Positions 44,690 through 55,325 are shown, counted from the first letter of the stretch. The stretch: 64,000 nucleotides of DNA from Hemibagrus wyckioides (GCF_019097595.1 NC_080715.1:2039573-2103572); one strand, 5' to 3'. Notes: a model not told the origin generated them from the sequence alone. Translations and numbers: made by a program.

Positions 44690-45215
44690 TGTGACTGTGA
44701 GGAAGGGGTCTTCAGTCCATTGAAAGTGTACAATGTCCTTACAGGGGGTGACCGACCTGCTTGTAAACTCTTCAGAAGCATGTTTCAGGAAGCATTTGCT
44801 GTTTGATCGATCATTTAGAGCAGTCGCTTATAGCTTGGTTGTGAGTGGTCTTTTTGATCAGCTTGTGCTAGGATGACCCCCAAATGATAAGACTATGAGG
44901 AGGCGGTCTTTAGGGCTTCAGTCCATTCAAATGTCCAAATCTCACTTCCTTTGATCCCTGACCTGCCAAAAGTAGTGTTTGTTGTTCGATTGTCCAGTCG
45001 GAGCAGCTGCTTGTAGTCTGGTCACAAGTGGTCTCTTTGACCAGATGGAGCTATTTTGACTCCCATGTTAAAACCATTGAGTAGGTTATCTTTAAGTTGA
45101 CGGTCCATCAAAACTACCTAGACTTACTACCTGGGGTTGCTGACCTGCTTCTATCTCTTCTGAGCTAGGTTTCATCAAGCTGTTTTCCTGCATTTGCTAA
45201 GCTTAAATCTTAAGT
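44690..45215 (+). repeat. three diverged ~185-bp tandem units
   Basis: Shared blocks in order: GTCTTCAGTCCATTGAAA / GGCTTCAGTCCATTCAAA / ACGGTCCATCAAAA; then TGACCTGC; then GTTTGATCGATC / GTTCGATTGTCC; then GAGCAGTCGCTTATAGCTTG / GAGCAGCTGCTTGTAGTCTG; then GTGAGTGGTCTTTTTGATCA / CAAGTGGTCTCTTTGACCAG. Units begin near 44690, 44882 and 45066. They sit between tRNA relics, so they are probably the spacer of a tRNA cluster repeat. Confidence 0.6.
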
Positions 45216-45251
45216 CTCTTTGTCTCTTAGTAGATCCCTTGCTGTTGTCTT

Positions 45252-45325
45252 GGCTGGTTAGCTCAGCAGGTTCAAGTGTGGTGTTAATAATGCTAAGGTC
45301 AAGGGTTCAATCCCTATACAGGTCA
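45252..45325 (+). tRNA. tRNA-Ile(AAT)-like, decayed
   Basis: Full-length match: acceptor GGCTGGT/ACAGGTC (six of seven pairs counting wobbles), box A TTAGCTCAGCAGG, anticodon stem TGGTG with loop TTAATAA (anticodon AAT) and TGCTA, box B GGGTTCAATCCC. The D-stem 3-prime side is mutated (CAAG for GAGC) and the T-stem has one mismatch. The pol III terminator seen in the other two copies (TTTT) is TATT here. Probably a pseudogene. Confidence 0.65.
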
Positions 45326-45370
45326 TATTCAAGATTTGCACTGGGTCTGCTTCAATAGGTTCTCCTGTAA

Positions 45371-46033
45371 AGCCTAGTTCACACTACAGGATTTTAAGCC
45401 AGATTTGCAAATTAACGAGCTCTCCGACAGATCGATCTGTGATCGTGGGAAAATCAGTGGGTGATCAGCGCTTGGCAATCTTTATGTGTGAACTACTCAA
45501 CGACGCATCAAAGAGGCTCGCTGACGCGTCGCAGACAAAATCCAGATATCTGGCATGTTAAATATCTGGGGCGGTCGGCCGACTCGACATCACGTGGTGT
45601 CAATTGTAGCTACAACCTCCAGCCAATGAGAGAGCAAGTCAACAGAGTTGAGGTCACTGGAAGAAAAGCAGCAACAACATGGCTTCAAAAATAGTGTGAA
45701 AACATTTATTTTAATAAATTAACATTTATTTAGAGCGAGACTCCTGCCGACGTCCATTTTCAAAACAAACCTCTACCGAAAGTCTTGCGTCATTTCCGGA
45801 TCCACCTGTTGCGTGTGTTTTCGTGAGAAAACGTGGTTTGGGGACGGCGTTGAGGCGTTGAGTGACAAGAGTTGTTGTCAGATGGTGTGGTGTGCGACGC
45901 CCTTTTGTGGATCATTTACGAAGCGTCGCGTAGTGTGAACACCACAAGGACAAAAAGACATACAGTGAAGTCATGTGGTCTGAACAGCAAAGCGATCTGC
46001 CGACGGTTAAAGTCTTTTAGTGTGACCAGGGCT
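45371..46033. mobile_element. Harbinger-like nonautonomous transposon, 663 bp
   Basis: Termini AGCCTAGTTCACACTACAGG and, inverted, AGCCCTGGTCACACTAAAAG are flanked by 3-bp TAA duplications (45368-45370, 46034-46036), the pattern of PIF/Harbinger elements. The interior has no transposase. CG-rich words (GACGCGTCGCAGAC, GTGTGCGACGCCC) suggest it is relatively CpG-retaining. The neighbouring repeat copies CTCCTGTAACATAAC show the unoccupied target. Confidence 0.8.
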
Positions 46034-46036
46034 TAA

Positions 46037-46115
46037 CATAACACACACACACACACACACACTCTCCTGTAACATAACACACACACACACACTCTCCTGT
46101 AACATAACACAACAC
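46037..46115 (+). repeat. CA-rich short minisatellite
   Basis: Two to three units of CTCCTGTAACATAAC followed by CA runs. The left end of this array was split by the Harbinger-like element. Confidence 0.9.
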
Positions 46116-47340
46116 ACATGACGTTTTATTCTTTAATATTAAAATCACGCAATGAACAAATGTCATCACTGGGATATAGCTGTGGTAAAAGAGGAATAAA
46201 ACACTTATAGACATCTTGTTAGAGGAGGTAGCAGTAGCTCCACCCCTTACAGGGACAATAATCTCAATATATTACCCATAATCCCCTGGGGAAGGGACGA
46301 GCAGGCAGAGTTTTTATATATTTTCTGCCACTGCTTTATTCTTCGCCTGTCATTAATCTTCCTCTAATTTAACATCCTGTCACATTTTGGATACTGTAAA
46401 GTCATATTTCTGTTATTCCCTACAGGCTGTCTGGATGAGACGCACCGGATATTTCATTACAACCATCTAAAAAGCAGAGTTTAATCTCCAAAAGCTCATA
46501 AACCTGTCCTTCATTACACACTGCCACATAATTACAATGCAGCTTCATTTGAAGCGTCCGGGGTCTGAGGCAGGGCGAGGTTTTAATATCGTTTTTAACG
46601 CTGATGATGTAAAAGTGTGAATAATAATAAAGGAACCCACTGGTGTAGGAACTGGACAGAAGGTGTCACTGAAGACTTTTATATGGAAGTGATTTACGCT
46701 GCAGGGGTTCTGGAGAATTTTGGAGAAGGATTTCAGCTTCATTAGATCTCCACAGTCACCTCACATTCTCATCCACACTGATTCTTCACTCTGTTCATCT
46801 GAAGAAGCTTTTATTTTCAGTGTCAAGGTCAAGGAGCTTAAACACACACACACACACTCACTCCGTAACTCAGATTATTAACATCACCTGCGTGTAGCTC
46901 ACACAAACTTCAGTATATGTTGTTTAAATGTTCGAACCTTATAAACACAATGACAAAAACTCAGTGTGGCTACTTCTACAGGACACTGGACACTTCTCAG
47001 CTCCATTGCTGACCAGTTAGCGTGGTTTGTTTCCTCTCGATTAGCCGTGTCTCTTCATGCTTCTTTTCCTCTCGTGTGTCTCTGATAAACTCGGCAGTGT
47101 TTAATGTCGGAAGCGGAGCGTGTCCCTTCGGGCCGGAGTGTGTAATTCGCCATAGCTGATGTGCTTGGACAGGGCCCCGTTTCCACGGCAACACTTCTGA
47201 TGTCATCTGCCAGGGTGGTAATGGAGACTCTCAGTGCTGTTAACTTCCATTAGATGGAATTATGGGTAAAAAAAAATCCTACAGCACTGTGTGTGTCATT
47301 ACCGGCAGAGTCACAACAAGATGTGTGATGGCTGTAAACC

Positions 47341-47341
<1 letters not shown>
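46116..47341. other. unique non-coding stretch with X-box
   Basis: No gene recognised. GTTTCCACGGCAAC at 47179-47192 is a near-perfect RFX X-box inside a GC-balanced unique patch (47090-47250). Confidence 0.35.
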
Positions 47342-47376
<35 letters not shown>

Positions 47377-47447
47377 AAGATGCAGATCATACAGCAAAAC
47401 AATGTAACACAGTCGATCTCATTGTTTATATCATTCATTTTCAAGTC

Positions 47448-47503
<56 letters not shown>

Positions 47504-47504
47504 A
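47342..47504 (+). repeat. CA and (AAAG)n microsatellites
   Basis: CA at 47342-47374; perfect AAAG tetranucleotides at 47449-47504. A GAGATGAAGAG repeat follows at 47610-47668. Confidence 0.95.
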
Positions 47505-49062
47505 GTGTATTTCAGTAGAGCATGAGCGCAGCACAGTGATGAAAAGGAAATGCAGCGTGATGAAGAATGGCGTTCAGAGCAGACAGGAAGTCAGTGTTTA
47601 ATCCTGAAGGAGAGATGAAGAGGAGAGATGAAGAGAAGAGATGAAGAGGAGAGATGAAGAGGAGAGATGACTTCAGGTCATCAGGGTACTGTATGAGTGC
47701 AGTGTGATTACTCTGATCCTTCTCTCCAGCTGTTTATATCCTGACCATCACATTCCCTCATCATTAATTTCATTTCATTAATAACAAAGTAATAAACAAT
47801 CACTTTAAGATGAGAGCTCTCTGTGTCTGTGCTAATCTCTCAGCGCAGGTCCAGAAGCTAATGCGTCCATGTGGGACACCAAATCCTGCGCTGGTGCTGT
47901 GTAGTGAACTGGTAAAAAGCTGAGCAGAGTAAGAAGTCTGGAGGTTTTATTAAATCCTTCACCATGTCGTATCTCTGAGGTCTGAATAAATCCAACTGCA
48001 GAATAAACCCACGCTGGCTTCCATCAGAAAATGTGCTCCATCACCAACACCCAGAGAAAAACATGCACATGTTCACAGCAGCTGATATTCAGACCAGTTA
48101 TTCTCTCTCGAATGCAGAATCGGAGTGTTTAGGTTTCATGTGCTTGAGGTTAAATAGAAATTTAATTTTAATCGTAGGTAAATTGCTGGAGTAGAAGAAA
48201 AACACTTGGGAATGTTCTGTAACAGGAAGTAAAAAAAAAAGAAGAAGGATTCGATCATTTTACTGTAACCTTTGAGAAACGCTTTGTTTAAAGCCTTTAT
48301 TTCTACACTCGTGTACAGTGTGTCGCTTCAGGGCTAATGCGCTACATAAAGGTTCCTCAAAGGCTCTTGCGATGTCGGGTCTGTGTATTTTTTTTCTGCT
48401 CCAGTGAAGCTTGACCTTCAGATCAGGAGAAAGTCGGTGCCTTGAGCTTCTTACACACATTAAAAGTGATTTCCTGTGCCTGAGCCTGGGTGCTGATAAA
48501 GTGTGTGCTGTGCAGCTCAGAGATCTGCTCCGAGAGCAAATCTGCCTCGATTAAACATGACAGGAACATTCAGTCGCTCACCCACACACTCGGAGCGGCG
48601 CAGACGGGCGGTGTCACATCACCTCGCCGCACAGACGAGCCCGGGACCACATCATCACGCCAAAACACAGCTCATTAAACACTATTAGCCAGCCATCAGA
48701 GCTAATTGAATCCCCTCTCCACTTCTAAACAGCTTTAGGGTCAGACATAAAGAGGAAGGAGCAGGAAAGCCACGCTGCTCAGAGTTACACTGCTGAGGAC
48801 ACACACAACATCATGCTCGGGATTTAGAGTAATCTCAGATGAATCTCTTTCTTTTTTTTAATCTATTTGTTTAAGCAGCATTAGCATTCTCAAGATAAAC
48901 TTCCTGATTATGGACCAATGTTACACACGAGGACAGAACTGTTGATCTCCTTACATTAAAGAAAGAAAAACCAAAACTGGTCACTGGAATAACTTTAAAC
49001 TAACAAAAATAATAAATGACTAATGAAAATCAGACATTGCTCTTTCCTCACATATCCCATCC
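47505..49062. other. unique non-coding stretch
   Basis: No gene recognised. 48540-48760 is unique with GC-rich and ATTAGCC/CTAATTGAATCC words; possible conserved element, untested. Confidence 0.35.
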
Positions 49063-49177
49063 TTGGGGGTTGGGGTCAGAGCGCAGGGTCAGTTATGATG
49101 CAGCACCCCTGGAGCTGGGTGGGATGGGGGCCTTGCTCAAGGGCCCAGCGGTGAAAGCTTGGCAGGGCTGGGGCTAT
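49063..49177 (-). mobile_element. tRNA-derived SINE body fragment
   Basis: On the minus strand CTGGGCCCTTGAGCAAGGCC then CAGCTCCAGGGGTGCTGCAT and GACCCTGCGCTCTGACCCC, the body of the SINE seen at 38251-38420. Head and tail are missing. Confidence 0.65.
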
Positions 49178-49379
49178 TCTCATCTGGAAAGGTAGGATTC
49201 CTACTTTTGTGTACTATTTGTTTACTTTGGTTGGTTCGAGAGTGGTGTTATTTGAACTGTTTTACATCCTAGAGTGTTGGTCTATGCTTCTTAGTTGTCT
49301 CGATTAATTGAGAGTAGTTTCAGTCCCTCTTAATTTGTGAATTGTGGGCAGGGCTTACTAATTTATATTGAAGGTTCTC

Positions 49380-49709
49380 CCTCAGATCCAGTAGCACTGC
49401 TCAACTGGTCCCACCATTTCTCAGGGTAAGACATAGGTCTACATCTAGACTCTTCTCTGTTCTGGCACCGAGGTGGTGGAATAAACTTCCCCTAGATGTC
49501 ACTGACCTTCTTCACATGACGTTTGAATACCTACCTCTTCCTGAAACACTTAAACTAGCTCTTATTTTTCCCTGTTTAAACTCTGATGGTATCCTGAGTC
49601 TGTGACCTATTGAACCAGTATTCATGTATTTACTGATAGAGACTTCAAAGCACTTTTGTACATCACTCTGGATAAGAGCATCTGCCAAATGCCAGAAATG
49701 TAAATGTGA
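49380..49709 (+). mobile_element. L2-type LINE 3-prime end
   Basis: Homologous by eye to the antisense LINE end at 16591-16960: CTCAGATCCAGTAGCACTGC, CCCACCATTTCTCAGG, CTCTTCTCTGTTCTGGCACC (reading LFSVLAPRWWNKLPL) and the tail CTCTGGATAAGAGCATCTGC with CAAATGCC..TAAATGT. The 5-prime-truncated copy ends exactly where a Tc1-like transposase begins (49710), so it probably inserted into that element. Confidence 0.75.
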
Positions 49710-50183
49710 GTTGCCAAAAAGCTCAGGTTTTGTATCATCTGTCCAAAGGACATTCTCCCAGAAGCTTTGTGGCTGGTTAATATGCATTTTGGCAAATTCC
49801 AATCTTGATTTTTTATCATTTGCTTTCACCAGTGAAGTCCTCCTCAGTCGTCCACCTCAGCTCAAACGGCGCCGGACGGGGCGATCTGACACTGATGTAA
49901 CTTGACCTTGGAGTTATCCTCTAATCTCTTTGGAAGGTGTTCTGGTCTCCTTGGTAACCATTCGTATTATCTGTCTCTTCAATTTGTCATGAATATCCCT
50001 CCTGTACCCATGTCCAGGGAGGTTGGCTACTGTCCAGTGGACCCTAAACTTCTGAATAATATGTGCAGCTGTAGTCACAGAGACATGGAGATGGTCTTAT
50101 AGCCTTTACCTTAAACATCTAATCTCCTGAGACAGCTCTCTCCATAGCTTTCTGTGCTCCGTGTTCAGTGTGGTGCACACCAT
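49710..50183 (-). pseudogene. Tc1-like transposase N-terminal part
   Basis: Starting at an ATG at 50183, minus-strand frames read EHRKLWRELSQEI (first HTH), TTAAHIIQKF, TVANLPGHGYRRDIHDKLK, RQIIRMVTKETRTPSKEI, QVTSVSDRPVRRRLS and SLVKANDKKSRLEFAKMHIN, then SFWENVLWTDDTKPELFG with the first catalytic Asp (WTDE-type motif, here WTDD). Several frameshifts and stops; the rest of the catalytic domain is missing. Confidence 0.8.
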
Positions 50184-50318
50184 GATCACAAACAGCGGAC
50201 ATTTCACCCTTTAAACTTTAGTTGAACATGTCCCTGAGGTCAAATTATTTTTCAATCTTTTCTAAAGGAACTGTCATTCTGTCCGGGTCAGTTTCATTCG
50301 TTTGTTGTTTTTTTATAT

Positions 50319-50973
50319 TGTAGCGTGCTGAGCGGGGACAAAGAACAACACACAGAGCCAGGTAGCACATCAGTGCCAGCTTTTAATCACCAACAACAAA
50401 AGAAGGCAAGGAAGGAAGAACTGAGGATGGCTGGGCTTGAAGAGAAGGGAAAAAAAAGAGGAGCACAAAAGAGGAGAGTCAGTTAAGGCAATTCCTTCCC
50501 TGAAACAGAGTGAAGAAGCAGGGGGCAGCAGCAGAGTCCTGGCCAGGCCTGAGGGCATCAGAAGGCAGCTGGTGCAGATCCAGGAGGGAGGCTGGGCATC
50601 AGCAATTCTAGACAGGGCTTCTCTCAGGCCAAACTGCCTAGAAACAACACAGAGGATATCTGTTAGTCCAGTAGGAGGCTCTCCTCACCTTGTGTGGCCG
50701 GCAGAGCCAACCTCTCTGCTGTGTTGCTCTGCTGGAGGGTGAAGGGTTTAAGGGCGCTTCTGATTGGCCCAAAGTATTTTGGCGCGCTTTCTCCCACTCC
50801 GCCCTGCGCTGTAATTTAGTGGCGCTGGCCGTGGTGCTGATCTGCTTCCGCGCTGCGCTGGCGCCGCTGTCCAGGGTGCTGAAGCGCCGCTGTGCGTCTT
50901 TTTCCGGGAAAGGAGGGAGTCGAGGAGCGGCTCTTTTCTGTGTGCGTGCGGCGGCGGGCGCGGCGCCGTCACA
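50319..50973 (-). mobile_element. solo LTR, 655 bp
   Basis: Bounded by TGTAGCG and CGTCACA (inverted TGT..ACA ends) with a 4-bp ATAT duplication on both sides (50315-50318, 50974-50977). Read on the minus strand, a very GC/CpG-rich 5-prime part (50973-50780) is followed by a CCAAT box (ATTGG at 50763-50767) and an ATTAAA poly-A signal (50382-50387), the expected order for a retrotransposon LTR. No internal coding region, so it arose by LTR-LTR recombination. Open frames through it (for example 50690-51181) are incidental. Confidence 0.75.
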
Positions 50974-51085
50974 ATATAAAATTTTTATATTTTATTCCTT
51001 TTGTCAGTTTCAAGTTATTTCAGTGACCATTGTGGGTTTTTCTTTCTTTAATGGAAGGGTACCTACACTTTTGTCCAGATGTGTA

Positions 51086-52640
51086 GATTGTCCTCAGTGT
51101 AAAGTGATGAGCTGGTGTACTCTCAGTGCAGTTCCTGACTCTCTTAGAATTAAATCATCATACTTGAGTTTTTTAACATAAAATATTAAACTTTACTCCA
51201 TCAGAGACAGACGGCTTGGTGACAGAAGCATCACCCGACATCTGAATCGTCTCACATTAAAAACTAATGACTGAATCATTACATCCAACTTTCTTCTGCT
51301 CAGTTTGCTCTCCATTAGTAATGACAGATATTTTCACTTTTCATAAATATATATATGCCATTTCCTTACGATTTCAGAAACTTCATCTGAGCGAGGCTAT
51401 CACGCAGGAAGATCAGATCCGATCTCACACACACAGCAGGAGGAATTTTAAATTAAACAGCTTAATAGCTTTCAGGTTCACAAAGTGGCGTGGAAATGAA
51501 ATGAAAAGTGCTGTTGTTCCTGTTCATGTCTGCAATCAGGCATGACGAGCTGTGGCAAATTAAATTAGCTTTAAATGACTCTGATACACAGAGAGAGATG
51601 TGTGTGTGTGTGTGTGTGTGAATGAAAAGAAGTCATTTCACATCAGAAGCTGACTAAATGGTGTTCACACACACACACTCATCATCTCAGCATCTTCCTG
51701 TTCAGAGAAATTAATTGTTTTCATTCAAGGAAGGTGGTCAGGTTCTTGTGTGGTTCTTCTCTGAGGTCACAGTTCAAGTTCAGCCCTCAGGGGATTAAAA
51801 GTCAAACTCAGCAGTGTGGAGATTTGATCTCTTCTCCTTCGGATCATTGCAGTGGAGCAGAATCTGGAGCGGTGATCCATCTCTGCCCTGAAGCAGTGCT
51901 CCTCAGACCTGTCCTCAGGGTGACCACATCCAGGGGGCTACAGGATGCTTACAGACTGCTGATCTTCTTCCTCTCACATGATTCACTAACCCTAAATCTG
52001 TCGTTTCTTTCCTGAACATACAACATGTAAAATAATGGGCGGAGTCAATAACATGACCTGCAGTGTGGAAGAGAGAGAGTGTGTAGATGTTTACACCTGA
52101 AGGAAAGTGTTAGATTTGAAGAAGTCTGAAGTTGAAGTCAAAACCAGATGGATTTCAGTCTAAACTTCATCCTGGAAGATTGTTCCAACAACACATTAAA
52201 TCTAGATCTCGAAATGGTTCTTAATTAATTTATCTCTTCATGTCCAAGTCAAATAACGGAACATCACTCTTATTTTGGTTAAGTGGTTAGTGAATACTCT
52301 AGACTCTGAGCATGATGTTTAATGGCCACCTGACCTGAACACTCGCATCTGAACTCATATTATTCATATTAGAGTGAAGCACCTGATCATCCCTGCTTTC
52401 AAACTGGGCCTCAGTTCCAGACCACTCCCAGTTTACCAATCATAACAAACTCCAAGCTTAATCTGCTCAGAGTCTGGACAAACACATGTGTGAAAATCAC
52501 CTGAGAAAACAGTCACCTGATATCCACAACCATCCAGGTAGAAACAACAACACTGAATTTCCAGATTCTCGAGGGTCTCGCTGCTGGACTGTGGAGGAGG
52601 ATGAGGACTGATCCAGCAGCATGGAGTGTCTCAGTGACCA
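51086..52640. other. unique non-coding stretch
   Basis: TG microsatellite at 51600-51620. 51360-51600 is unique with TTAAATTAAACAGC, TTAATAGC and AAATTAAATTAGC cores, a candidate regulatory element. No gene recognised. Confidence 0.3.
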
Positions 52641-52895
52641 GCCAAAACTGAGCATGTGGAGTTTGCATGCTCTTCCTGGGTTCCTCTGGTTTCCCCAGTT
52701 TTCTCCCCAGTCAGGAGACATGTGCTGTAGGCTGATTGGCCTGTCTAAATTGTCTGGTGTGTGTGTGTTTGTGTGTGTGTGTGTGTTATTGTGCCCTAGA
52801 ATAGGTACCCTTTCTGGGGTGTTCTTCACCTTGTGCCCCCTGAGATTGACTCCAGACTCTGTACACGATAAACACTTACACCATTTTATCCCTAA
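52641..52895 (+). mobile_element. dispersed teleost repeat, 5-prime part
   Basis: GTGGAGTTTGCATGCTCTTC, CCTCTGGTTTCCCCAG, TGTAGGCTGATTGGCCTGTC and TAAATTGTC, then TG repeats and GTGTTCTTCACCTTGTGCCC. This is the GTTTGCATGTTCTCC..GGCTGATTGGC..CTAAATTG repeat common in fish; its distal half appears at 12809-12932. Confidence 0.65.
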
Positions 52896-54074
52896 GAATG
52901 ACATAAATTTGAAATGGAAAGTCCTGATTGTTCAGGATTTAAATCCATTTTGTGTGAAAGTAATGGATATAATGGAGAAAAGCTTCTTTTTTGCTTTAAG
53001 TTTGTTTATTTTAAGATTCTGAATGGATTAGATGGATGCTGGGGTTCTTCTTTTTTTGGTTTGTCATTCAGAGAATACGGCGAATGAAAGAGGTTTTTCT
53101 TTTCACATTTCATTCGACTCTTCATTAGATTTACTGCTTGTGTTTTTGTTTTTTGTTTTTTTACTCTGCCTTATAGATCTTTCTGATTTTCGAGCGCTCC
53201 ATATTTCCAGGACAGATGACCTAAAAGCTAACCAGAACAGATGAGACAACAAAGAGGGGAACTTTTAAAGCGATGACTGTGACAGGAATGAAAAGGCGGT
53301 GAGGAGAGACGAAAACGCTGCGTCGTCTTCACCTCCGCCATTAATCAGAGCGACTGTGCGGAGTCACACTAACAGTCACCCAGCGGAAGATTAATCCATC
53401 TCCAGCGCTTGATAAAGGTTAATTTGGTAAAAGTATGCATCCGTTTGAAAGCAATTACCACCGGATTGGCAGAACCGCCGTTGCCGTGGAGACCTGCGGA
53501 GCCGAAGCGGCGGCGATGTGTCCGTGCATGACATCATCTCCATTTTATTCATTACAAATCAAACAGACACAAAAATACCCCCAAATCTTCACTGACTGAC
53601 ACGTTTACGGACACCACCAGCTTCTGGAAGCTTCTTCAGACTAAACAAGCTGACTGTACTTTATATCACTGATCTGGTTAAAGTTTAGAGACACTGTTCA
53701 TCCAAACCCACAAAACTCACCAGTGTGTCATGTGCTGAATGATTCATTAATGATTATTAAACTGATGTGGGATTAATTGAAATTTGAAGAAATCTGATTT
53801 AAAGTCGAGGTTCACATTACCGTCACTTTTCTGGATGAACTTCATGTTTATATCACACTCACTGTCTAAATGCTCCAGTAAATTATATAGAAATTAATAA
53901 ATTTGTTTGTTTGTTTTTATACTTGTTTGTAATGTAAAAGTGCTTGTGCCATATTTTTATTAACATTTATAAAGGTTTTATTTGATAAATTTGAGCTAAG
54001 ATGTATCAGGAGCTACTGGGACAGTTCCTCACCAGACCACCAGGGGGAGGTGACTCATCATAGCCTATGTTTTT
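52896..54074. other. unique non-coding stretch with X-box
   Basis: No gene recognised. 53330-53540 is unique and GC-balanced with GTTGCCGTGGAGAC (X-box pattern) at 53480-53493 and TTAATCC/TAATTTGG cores. T-rich patch 53140-53165. Confidence 0.35.
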
Positions 54075-54363
54075 TGTCACGTGTTTTGTGCCACGCCCCT
54101 TCTATTGTTTTGCTTTCCCGCCATGTCACCTGTTCCCCATTTACCCTAATGTTTTGTTTGGATATACCAGCCCTTTTGTATCTGTCGTGGTCAGTCATTG
54201 TTATTGTGTGGTCAGTCGTTGTTATGTTTCCAGGTTCCTATGTTATAGTTACCTTTTGTTAATCACGTTTTATTTGTCCAGTGCCTTGTATTAGTCTTGT
54301 TTCGAGTGTTTTTAATAAAGCAGGGTTTTAATTTGTCTGCTTGTGGATCTGATAAACTGTGCA
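54075..54363 (+). mobile_element. possible LTR fragment
   Basis: It starts TGTCACGTGTTTTGTGCCAC, followed by a pyrimidine-rich body with TGTTTTGC/GTTATG words and AATAAAG at 54313, then GTCTGCTTGTGGATCTG. This is the style of common fish Gypsy-type LTRs. The 3-prime boundary and target duplication are not certain, and no second LTR is present. Confidence 0.4.
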
Positions 54364-55325
54364 TTGTTGATTTATGGTTTATTATGTTGATCATAGCTTA
54401 GAGTTTATAAACTGTTTATAAACTTTTACACAAGTGACAAAGCTTTAAACGTGAACAAGGAGCTTGTGAATGTTCAGTTCATAAGGAAATGACATTAGAA
54501 GGAAGTTTAGTAAAGATTATTGAGTCATTAATGATCAGTAAATTGTACACATTAATGATGACATCACTGACCTGCAGGGAGCCGGTCTTGACCTTATAGG
54601 CATTTATGAGATGTCCAGTGAGCTTTTAAAGAAGCCTTAAAGAACCCATGAAGAACCATTTTGTCCGTTTTTTAAAGTTATGTTTCTTCTCTGTAGCAGA
54701 ACATTAAAAAATGGGCAAAATGGTTCTTCATGAGTTCTTTAAAGGTTCTTTGTTTTGTATTCAACATTGTGTGGGTTTTGTTCGTTAAACTTTCACACAA
54801 AACACACACACACACACACACTCACACACACACACACACACACACACAGTACAAGGGTTTTTCCTGCCAGGAAAAACAGCCTGCCTGCAGAAATCAGGTG
54901 GTGAACCCGAGTGTGTAAATCTCAGAGGAAATCACTTCAGATTCCTGGCTGCTGCGCTCCAGAGTGTGGATGCTGTATAACTACACACACTTCCCTGGAT
55001 GTTTAATATAACACTCTATTCCCTGAGATTATAAAAGGAAGTATTTTGTATTCCATTAATCATGTGTTCATTTTATGCAAGCTTTCATCTGACATGAGAC
55101 AGGATTCAGTCTGGACTTGTAACACCGCGTCAGTGTCATGACCTGGATCTGTACTCAGACATGGAGTGGGTGTGGCCTTATTTAAATTAAACACAAACTC
55201 TAATAGTCAGAAAAACCTGTTAAATCTGCTGGTGGCCAGTGAGACCTTCTGTGGCAGACCAGAGGGCAGTAAAGCAGGACTCAGGAAGTGTCCCAAGGTG
55301 CAGCAAGAATAGGGATTTAAGATTT
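54364..55325. other. unrecognised spacer with hairpin and CA tract
   Basis: Contains the inverted repeat listed separately at 54625-54752 and a CA tract at 54802-54847. Otherwise nothing recognised. Confidence 0.5.
54625..54752. repeat. short inverted-repeat element
   Basis: CTTAAAGAACCCATGAAGAA (arm 54636-54676) pairs with TTCTTCATGAGTTCTTTAAA (arm 54704-54743), each arm continuing as CCATTTTGYCC..TTTTTTAA, around a ~28-bp loop. A small foldback element or MITE. Confidence 0.7.

Larger units (their letters stand above)
49710..51083 (-). mobile_element. Tc1-like transposon carrying a solo LTR
   Basis: The right terminus GGGTACCTACACTTTTGTCC with AGATGTG precedes TA at 51084-51085. Inward lie T/A-rich subterminal sequence and a minus-strand transposase pseudogene. 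The left (3-prime) part is missing after the first catalytic Asp, replaced by the L2-type LINE end. A 655-bp solo LTR interrupts it at 50319-50973. Confidence 0.75.

Noticed and set aside
45461..45694. 77-codon open frame inside the Harbinger-like element
   Set aside because: No similarity to a Harbinger transposase or MYB-like partner; incidental in a nonautonomous element.
50690..51181. 163-codon open frame with Ala/Arg-rich segment
   Set aside because: Spans the CpG-rich end of a solo LTR and the Tc1-like terminus; no conserved domain.
54050..54294. Hydrophobic 70-75-codon frames suggesting a membrane protein
   Set aside because: T-rich LTR-like sequence gives Phe/Val/Leu-rich translations by composition alone.
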